Shown piece by piece: positions 58,406 through 64,000 of a stretch of DNA of 64,000 bases (positions are counted from its first letter, which is position 1; every line of letters starts with the position of its first letter). The position numbers and the translations under genes were made by a program. This stretch comes from Gordonia alkanivorans NBRC 16433 (lineage in GTDB: Bacteria > Actinomycetota > Actinomycetes > Mycobacteriales > Mycobacteriaceae): assembly GCF_000225505.1 (NCBI RefSeq), contig NZ_BACI01000033.1:1-64000 (forward strand). The letters run 5' to 3'. The notes below the pieces were generated by a model, which ran no database searches, was not told where the DNA came from, and saw nothing but the letters and a program-made list of their open reading frames with translations.

Positions 58406-59063
58406 GATCCTCGCCGAGGAGATCATCGAGGCCGCGGGTGACCTCCTGGTCGAGCACGGAGACGACACCGCCATGTCGATCCGGGCGGTCGCCACTCGCG
58501 TCGGGGTGACCCCGCCGTCGATCTACCTGCACTTCGCCGACAAGGGCGCGTTGCTCGACGCCGTGTGCGCCCGATACTTCGAGCGACTCGACGCCCAGCT
58601 CGACGCCGCCACCGAGGACATCACCGACCCGTTGGACCGTGCGCTGCAACTCGGGCTCGCCTACATCCGATTCGCCGTCGCGACCCCGGTGCTCTACCGG
58701 GTCGCCTTTGGGAAGCCCGCCGACGCCGCACATCCCTCCAAGGTCGACCAGGTGCTGACCGCCAGCGCCTACACGCGGTTCGTGGACACGGTGACCGAGC
58801 TCGCCGACGAGGGCATGTTCGACCACGACGAGGTGAAGGACGTCGTCCTCGAACTCTGGGCCGCCGCGCATGGCATCGCCTCGCTGATGCTCGCCAAGCC
58901 CGGCCTGGGCTGGGGAGACCAGTTCGAGCGGGCCGAGTCGATGCTGAAGGCCGTGTGCCTGGGACGTGCGGTGATGACCGTGAACGCAGGAACTCGGGAC
59001 TCCGAAACCGCTCGGTCCTGGCTGATGACGCTCCGTTCCCGGCAGGACGGGGAGCGGTCGTGA
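58362..59063 (+). CDS. TetR-family regulator of the second MMPL operon
   Basis: A 233-residue TetR regulator: MSIRAVATRVGVTPPSIYLHFADKGALLDAVC is the HTH (about 38-70), and the C-terminal domain includes a TetR_C-type ligand pocket. GTG at 58362 with AGGAGA upstream, 44 bp inside the transporter gene, shows co-transcription. A candidate operator is the ACTTAC/GTAAGT pair at 56024-56053 before the MMPL gene, not tested. The frame extends upstream, but only as overlap with the MMPL coding sequence. Confidence 0.86.
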   Translation: MTTRRRARSPRGAGEILAEEIIEAAGDLLVEHGDDTAMSIRAVATRVGVTPPSIYLHFADKGALLDAVCARYFERLDAQLDAATEDITDPLDRALQLGLAYIRFAVATPVLYRVAFGKPADAAHPSKVDQVLTASAYTRFVDTVTELADEGMFDHDEVKDVVLELWAAAHGIASLMLAKPGLGWGDQFERAESMLKAVCLGRAVMTVNAGTRDSETARSWLMTLRSRQDGERS

Positions 59064-59189
59064 ACGACAGAATGGTCAAGAGCCGGTAAAGTCGCATTCG
59101 ACACGGTCGTCTTGTGATCCCGTCAGGGAACTCACAGGAATGACCCGACGTTGAGACGGTATACATCCGTACCGATTAAGGAGCGCTTC

Positions 59190-60056
59190 GTGCGAGAGAG
59201 CAGCAATCCGGTGATGCGCGGTGTGGTCCGCGACAATCAATCCGGGTACGCGGGATTCGGGGCCGGCATGGCCGGCGCCGGCGTCTCGATGAACAAATAC
59301 GGTCAGGCCACTGATCCGTACAGCCCGCAGGCACCGTCGGCCACCCGCCAGCTCACGATCGACGACGTGGTCACCAAGACCGCGATCACCCTGGGTGTCC
59401 TCACGGTTGTCGCGATCGCGACCTACTTCGGCATCTCCAGCCGGGCCACCGAGGCCGCTCAGACGAGCCTCGCGCTGCCGCTGATGATGGTCGGCGCGAT
59501 CGGCGGCCTCGTCCTCGTCCTGGTGGCGACCTTCGGTCGCAAGCAGGACAACCCGGCCATCGTGCTCGCCTACGCGGCATTCGAGGGTCTGTTCGTCGGT
59601 TCGATCTCGTTCGTCTTCGCGAACCTGGTCGTCGGCGGTGACATCTCGGCCGGAGCCCTGATCGGGCAGGCGGTCCTCGGTACGTTCGGCGTGTTCTTCG
59701 GCATGCTGTTCGTCTACAAGATCGGCGCCATCCGCGTCACGCCGCGCTTCACCCGCATGCTGTTCGCCGGCATGATCGGCGTGCTCGTGCTGATGCTGGG
59801 CAACCTGGTCATCGGCCTGTTCACCGGTGAGGCCGGCATCCTGCGCGACGGCGGCCCGATCGCGATCATCTTCTCGCTGGTCTGCATCGCGCTGGCGGCG
59901 TTCAGCTTCCTGCTCGACTTCGACTCGGCGGATCGCCTGATCCGCGCCGGCGCACCCGACCGCGCCGCCTGGGGCGTCGCCCTCGGTCTGACCGTCACCC
60001 TGGTCTGGCTGTACGTCGAGATCCTGCGTCTGCTGAGCTACTTCAACTCGGACTAG
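59190..60056 (+). CDS. Bax-inhibitor-1/YccA-family membrane protein
   Basis: A 288-residue protein with seven predicted transmembrane segments and an N-terminal cytosolic part rich in G, N, S. The family signature includes AFEGLFVGSISFVF and the C-terminal D pair in FLLDFDSADRLI, the pH-sensitive acidic residues of TMBIM/BI-1 channels (Ca2+ leak). GTG at 59190 follows AAGGAG. Role in bacteria unclear. Confidence 0.88.
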   Translation: MRESSNPVMRGVVRDNQSGYAGFGAGMAGAGVSMNKYGQATDPYSPQAPSATRQLTIDDVVTKTAITLGVLTVVAIATYFGISSRATEAAQTSLALPLMMVGAIGGLVLVLVATFGRKQDNPAIVLAYAAFEGLFVGSISFVFANLVVGGDISAGALIGQAVLGTFGVFFGMLFVYKIGAIRVTPRFTRMLFAGMIGVLVLMLGNLVIGLFTGEAGILRDGGPIAIIFSLVCIALAAFSFLLDFDSADRLIRAGAPDRAAWGVALGLTVTLVWLYVEILRLLSYFNSD

Positions 60057-60091
60057 TTCCCGACGCGGCGACGGCCGCACCGGACCCGACG

Positions 60092-60123
60092 ACGAACCCC
60101 GCACTCTCGAGTGCGGGGTTCGT
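60092..60123 (+). terminator. Terminator after the Bax-inhibitor-1 gene
   Basis: A 15-bp perfect stem (60092-60106 with 60109-60123, arm ACGAACCCCGCACTC) with TC loop, 35 bp beyond the stop. Confidence 0.85.
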
Positions 60124-60192
60124 TGTCATCTGAGCGGGGGAAATCGTCGTCAAGCGCACCTCGGCGAACCGGAAACATGCCGACCATCGAGC

Positions 60193-60753
60193 ATGGTCTG
60201 GTTCCTGTTTCAGTTGGCGCTGATGGTCGTCGGCGCGATCGTGCACATACTGGTGGACCGGTCGGCGCGGAGACGCACCACCGGCCGCGTGGCAGAACTG
60301 GTGCTGCTGTGGATTCTCGTACCCGGCGGCGTCTTCGGCGTCCTCGCCGGCGTCGGCCATGTCGGCCCCAACGCTGCGGAGCTCGCCAAGGACATCGGAC
60401 CCGACTACGTTCCCGGCATGTTCCAATGGGAACTCGGCTGGAACGACATCGCGATCGGGCTGCTGTGCGTGCTGACCTTCCGGGTCCGCAACCGCGGCGG
60501 ATGGCTCGACGCCGCGGTCTGGGCGCTGGCCATCAGCTACGGCGGCGACCTCGCCGGCCACATCTCGCAGTACTACCTCCACGACAACCACGCGACGAAC
60601 AACGCGTGGGCGATCCCGGCGGAGATCTACATCGTCGGCGTCACGGTCATCGCGTGGGCGATCTACCGACGAACAACCCCCCGCAGCGTTGCGATCCTGG
60701 GACCGAACGCGGCGAGGGGCGTCGAAGAAGGAGTCGAGACTCGCGTCAGCTGA
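60193..60753 (+). CDS. DUF6790-like membrane protein
   Basis: A 186-residue membrane protein with about five hydrophobic segments. FQWELGWNDIAIGLLCVL and YGGDLAGHISQYYLHDNHATNNAWAIP match uncharacterised DUF6790-type proteins. Its end overlaps the 3' end of the convergent thiolase gene by 8 bp. Function unknown. Confidence 0.75.
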   Translation: MVWFLFQLALMVVGAIVHILVDRSARRRTTGRVAELVLLWILVPGGVFGVLAGVGHVGPNAAELAKDIGPDYVPGMFQWELGWNDIAIGLLCVLTFRVRNRGGWLDAAVWALAISYGGDLAGHISQYYLHDNHATNNAWAIPAEIYIVGVTVIAWAIYRRTTPRSVAILGPNAARGVEEGVETRVS

Positions 60754-61969
60754 GGCGCTCGAGCACCATGGCCATACCCTGACCGCCGCCGACACACATC
60801 GACTCGATGCCGAAGGTCTTGTCGTGGGTGCGGAGGTTGTTGAGCAGGGTCGTGGTGATCCGCGCGCCGGTCATACCGAACGGGTGGCCGAGGGCGATGG
60901 CGCCGCCCGACACGTTCAGCTTGTCGTGGTCGATGCCGAGCTCGTTCGCCGAGCCGAGCACCTGGACGGCGAAGGCCTCGTTGATCTCCACGAGGTCGAT
61001 GTCGGACAGCGACATCCCGGAGACCTTGAGCACCTTGCGGATCGCCTCGATCGGGCCCAGGCCCATGATCTCCGGCGACAGGCCGGTGGCGGCGGTGGCG
61101 ACGACCCGGGCGAGCGGGGTCAGGCCCAGCTCCTTGGCCTTGGTGTCGCTCATGATGACCAGTGCGGCGGCGCCGTCGTTGAGCGGGCAGGCGTTACCCG
61201 CGGTGATGGTGCCGTCGGGGCGGAAGACGGGCTTCAGCTGCGAGATCTTCTCGTACGTCGTACCGGCGCGCGGGCCGTCGTCGGTGGTGACCTGCGTACC
61301 GTCGGGCAGGGTGACCGGGTCGATCTCGCGCTCGAAGAAGCCGGACTTGATGGCCTCCTCCGCACGGTTCTGGCTGAGGACGCCCCAGCGGTCCTGGTCC
61401 TCACGCGAGATGCCGGTGAAGGTGGCGACGTTCTCGGCGGTCTGGCCCATCGCGATGTAGACGTCCGGGATGAGTCCGTCCTGGCGGGGGTCGTGCCAGA
61501 TTCCGGCGTCGCCGGCGGCGGAGAGTTCGGTGCGCGCCATCGCGTCGTCGAACAGCGGGTTCTTGGAGTTCGGGGCGCCGTCGGCACCGCCGGAGACGCC
61601 GAAGCTCGACACGCTCTCGACGCCGCCGGAGATGATGACGTCGGCCTCTCCCGCCTTGATGGCGTGCAGCGCCATGCGGGTGGTCTGCAGCGACGACGAG
61701 CAGTAACGGTTGACCGTCACGCCGGGGACGTGGTCGTAACCGAGTTCGACGGCGATCACGCGGGCAATGTTGTAACCGCCCTGTCCGCCGGGCTGGCCGA
61801 TGCCCCAGTGGATGTCCTCGATGTCAGCCGGGTCGAGTTCGGGCACCTTCGCGAGGGCCGCTTCGACCATCTGACGGGACAGTTCGTCGGGACGGACGTC
61901 TTTGAGGGATCCCTTGGCGGCGCGGCCGATCGGGGAGCGGGCGGTGGATACGATAACTGCTTCAGCCAT
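60746..61969 (-). CDS. Acetyl-CoA C-acyltransferase (thiolase)
   Basis: A 407-residue thiolase. The nucleophilic cysteine is C90 in VTVNRYCSSSLQT; the second motif NEAFAVQVLG, the His in GGAIALGHPFGMTGAR and the second Cys in MCVGGGQG are all present. It acts in beta-oxidation or acetoacetyl-CoA metabolism. The neighbourhood thiolase-SGNH-Cbs matches M. tuberculosis Rv1074c (fadA3), Rv1075c and Rv1077, so it is probably the FadA3 orthologue. Confidence 0.93.
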   Translation of the reverse strand: MAEAVIVSTARSPIGRAAKGSLKDVRPDELSRQMVEAALAKVPELDPADIEDIHWGIGQPGGQGGYNIARVIAVELGYDHVPGVTVNRYCSSSLQTTRMALHAIKAGEADVIISGGVESVSSFGVSGGADGAPNSKNPLFDDAMARTELSAAGDAGIWHDPRQDGLIPDVYIAMGQTAENVATFTGISREDQDRWGVLSQNRAEEAIKSGFFEREIDPVTLPDGTQVTTDDGPRAGTTYEKISQLKPVFRPDGTITAGNACPLNDGAAALVIMSDTKAKELGLTPLARVVATAATGLSPEIMGLGPIEAIRKVLKVSGMSLSDIDLVEINEAFAVQVLGSANELGIDHDKLNVSGGAIALGHPFGMTGARITTTLLNNLRTHDKTFGIESMCVGGGQGMAMVLERLS

Positions 61970-62019
61970 GCGCTCACGCTACCCAACCAAGCAGATGCTT
62001 GGTCGCATTGGGTGGGAGA

Positions 62020-62967
62020 TCACACCTGCTTGAGCAGGCGGCGGAGCCCGGTGGCCACTCGCGTCTCCTCCACGGCGGGAGATTCCTCCGGGGGCTCGGG
62101 CAGTGGGGCCGAGCCCCATTCGCCGATGGCGTCGAGGACCGGCGGCAGCAGGATCTCGGCGGCGAGCGCATACCCCGCCGCCGACGGGTGGTACTGATCC
62201 GGCGACAGCATGAAATCGTGTTGGGCCCGGAATTCCTTGGCCATCAGATCGGCGAGCGGAACCGGGTGTCCACCTGCGGCGCGGACCGCCGAGCGCTGCA
62301 GGGCTGCGAGTCGAAGGCCCCACTGCCGCAACACGGTTCGCAACGGTTGGGGGATGGCCGTGATCACCCCGAAGTCGGGACAGGTGCCGACGACGACCTT
62401 CGCGCCGCCGCCGACGAGCAGGCGCACGGCGTCACCGAGCCGACGGGCTGACGCACGGATGCCGTTGCGGGAGGTCACATCGTTCGCGCCGATCAGGATG
62501 ATCGCGACGTCCGGTCGTTCGCGCGCGATGAACATCGCGTCGATCTGGGCGGCCAGACCCTTCGACGTCGCACCGACGATGGCCTTGTTGGCGTAGCGGA
62601 CCGTCCTGCCGGTCTCGGCCGCGACGCGCCGAGCGACCTGGACGCCGGGTGTCTCGTCGGCGGTGTCGACGCCGAGCCCGGCCGCGGTGGAATCGCCGAA
62701 GACGGTCAGGAACAGGTCGATCGGGGTGTCGCGGGTGTAGCGCGTGACCCGGCCGTCCGGGTGGTAGACGCCGTCGCCGTCGGGTGCGTTGTCGGTGCGG
62801 TGGGGGATCACCGTGCGGGCGGTCGCGGCCTGGCCGATGAGGTAGTTCCACACCGCCCAGCCGGCGCCTGCTCCAGCCGCGGTGGCTGCCGCCGTGGCCC
62901 CGACGTCGCGGGCGACCCGACCCCAGAATCGACCGTCGGTACCGACCCTGCGACTCAAACCGGACAC
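62020..62967 (-). CDS. SGNH/GDSL esterase (Rv1075c-like)
   Basis: A 315-residue serine esterase with one N-terminal hydrophobic segment (about 24-45), probably an uncleaved anchor. FGDSTAAGLGV is block I (Ser about 92), ILIGANDVTSRNG block III, and SPDQYHPSAAGY contains the Asp-His pair. The mycobacterial counterpart Rv1075c is an esterase of the same class. It lies between the thiolase gene and the divergent cystathionine beta-synthase gene. Confidence 0.9.
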   Translation of the reverse strand: MSGLSRRVGTDGRFWGRVARDVGATAAATAAGAGAGWAVWNYLIGQAATARTVIPHRTDNAPDGDGVYHPDGRVTRYTRDTPIDLFLTVFGDSTAAGLGVDTADETPGVQVARRVAAETGRTVRYANKAIVGATSKGLAAQIDAMFIARERPDVAIILIGANDVTSRNGIRASARRLGDAVRLLVGGGAKVVVGTCPDFGVITAIPQPLRTVLRQWGLRLAALQRSAVRAAGGHPVPLADLMAKEFRAQHDFMLSPDQYHPSAAGYALAAEILLPPVLDAIGEWGSAPLPEPPEESPAVEETRVATGLRRLLKQV

Positions 62968-63065
62968 GGCCGCCAGTCTAGAGGGAACGGCAGGCCGGCA
63001 GAGGGACCCGCGGGTTGACGACGGCCGAGTGACGGGGACGACGGCGGTTCTGGGACCATGGAGAC

Positions 63066-64000
63066 ATGCGCATCGCCAATCACGTTGTGGACCTGGTGGG
63101 CAACACCCCTCTGGTCAAGCTGAACTCTGTCACCACGCCCGGATCCGGGCTGGTCGCGGCCAAGGTGGAATACCTCAATCCCGGCGGGAGCAGCAAGGAC
63201 CGCATCGCGGTCCGGATGATCGACGCCGCGGAGGCCTCCGGCGAACTGAAGCCCGGCGGCACCATCATCGAGCCGACGTCCGGCAACACCGGGGTTGGCC
63301 TCGCGCTCGTCGCGCAGCAGCGCGGTTACAAATGCGTGTTCGTCTGCCCCGACAAGGTGGGCGAGGACAAGCGTAACGTGCTGCGTGCCTACGGTGCCGA
63401 GGTCGTCGTCTGCCCGACCGCCGTGCCGCCGGAGCACCCGGACAGCTACTACAGCGTTTCTGATCGCCTGGTGCGCGAGATCGAGGGTGGGTGGAAGCCC
63501 AACCAGTACGCGAACCCCGCCGGTCCGCAGAGCCACTACGAGACCACCGGCCCGGAGATCTGGGCGGACACCGACGGCAAGGTCACCCACTTCGTGGCCG
63601 GCGTCGGAACCGGTGGCACCATCACCGGCACCGGGCGTTACCTCAAGGAGGTCTCCAACGGCGCGGTGAAGGTCGTCGGTGTCGACCCCGAGGGTTCGGT
63701 GTACTCCGGCGGGACCGGACGCCCGTACCTCGTCGAGGGTGTCGGTGAGGACTTCTGGCCGGCCGCCTACGACCCGAGCATCCCGGACGAGATCATCGCC
63801 GTTTCCGACGCCGACTCGTTCGACATGACGCGCCGCCTCGCCCGCGAGGAAGGACTTCTCGTCGGCGGTTCGTGCGGCATGGCCGTCGTGGCCGCCCTCC
63901 AGGTCGCCGAGCGTGAGGGACCGGATGCCGTCGTCGTCGTCCTGCTCCCGGACGGCGGACGCGGCTACATGGCGAAGATCTTCAACGACGAGTGGATGAG
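63066..64000 (+). CDS. cbs: Cystathionine beta-synthase, 5' part (runs off the window)
   Basis: Condenses serine and homocysteine to cystathionine with PLP, in transsulfuration. About 311 residues are visible. The PLP lysine is K44 in GGSSKDR; PTSGNTGVGLA (about 70-80), GVGTGGTITG and the serine-binding GGSCGMAVV region are intact. The end of the catalytic domain and the C-terminal CBS-domain pair lie beyond the window. The order thiolase, SGNH esterase, cbs matches the M. tuberculosis Rv1074c-Rv1077 region. Confidence 0.95.
   Translation, partial: MRIANHVVDLVGNTPLVKLNSVTTPGSGLVAAKVEYLNPGGSSKDRIAVRMIDAAEASGELKPGGTIIEPTSGNTGVGLALVAQQRGYKCVFVCPDKVGEDKRNVLRAYGAEVVVCPTAVPPEHPDSYYSVSDRLVREIEGGWKPNQYANPAGPQSHYETTGPEIWADTDGKVTHFVAGVGTGGTITGTGRYLKEVSNGAVKVVGVDPEGSVYSGGTGRPYLVEGVGEDFWPAAYDPSIPDEIIAVSDADSFDMTRRLAREEGLLVGGSCGMAVVAALQVAEREGPDAVVVVLLPDGGRGYMAKIFNDEWM

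Overview
The window is a GC-rich, densely coded chromosomal segment of a mycolic-acid actinobacterium. Gordonia or a close relative fits best. The main evidence is three gene neighbourhoods also known from Mycobacterium tuberculosis: eno / FtsB-like / DUF501 / Ppx (Rv1023-Rv1026), DesA3 with its ferredoxin reductase (Rv3229c-Rv3230c), and thiolase / SGNH esterase / cystathionine beta-synthase (Rv1074c, Rv1075c, Rv1077). A mycolyltransferase-like esterase, two MMPL transporters and an F420-type oxidoreductase agree. The species cannot be named from this window. No rRNA, CRISPR array, prophage or insertion sequence was seen.

Layout. 0-4.5 kb: 3' part of enolase, divisome protein, DUF501, exopolyphosphatase, a 56-residue protein, a perfect 72-bp palindrome and a DUF4395 membrane protein. 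4.6-7.9 kb: acyl desaturase and its reductase, divergent from a TetR regulator. 8.2-11.8 kb: organosulfur enzymes of the SsuD, SfnG and SfnB families. 11.9-18 kb: two-domain TerD protein, membrane Ser/Thr kinase, two paralogous secreted beta-lactamase-fold proteins, YibE/F protein. 18-22.4 kb: methionine-type ABC importer with a dimethylsulfide-monooxygenase-like flavoenzyme. 22.4-26 kb: DinB/DUF664 protein, AraC regulator, an alpha/beta-hydrolase destroyed by an internal deletion, a small secreted protein, an F420-type oxidoreductase.

26-39.4 kb is the most distinctive region and reads as one amide/amine catabolic locus. A leftward operon (amidase, SDR, ornithine-cyclodeaminase-like protein, sarcosine-oxidase-like flavoenzyme), a leftward transporter pair (DUF3311-like plus sodium:solute symporter), a GntR/UTRA regulator and a rightward operon (second amidase, two small-molecule kinases, class-III aminotransferase-fold enzyme, HAD phosphatase) share a composite DNA element: a CGTAAC-N6-GTTACG palindrome 12 bp from an ACCA-N4-TGGT palindrome. 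It is exact in two promoters and degenerate in the third. Kinase plus class-III fold suggests phosphorylation of an amino alcohol followed by phospho-lyase elimination. The substrate is unknown.

39.4-64 kb: two pirins with a MarR regulator and a perfect operator palindrome; heptad-repeat protein and monoacylglycerol lipase; mycolyltransferase-like esterase; alpha/beta-hydrolase; BenE transporter; aldehyde dehydrogenase; quinol-monooxygenase-like protein; MMPL transporter with a frameshifted TetR gene and two tandem operators; SDR; secreted SGNH hydrolase; tRNA-Leu(UAA) with a short variable arm; MpaB/Lcp-like oxygenase; second MMPL-TetR pair; Bax-inhibitor-1 protein; DUF6790 protein; thiolase; SGNH esterase; and the 5' part of cystathionine beta-synthase, which runs off the end.
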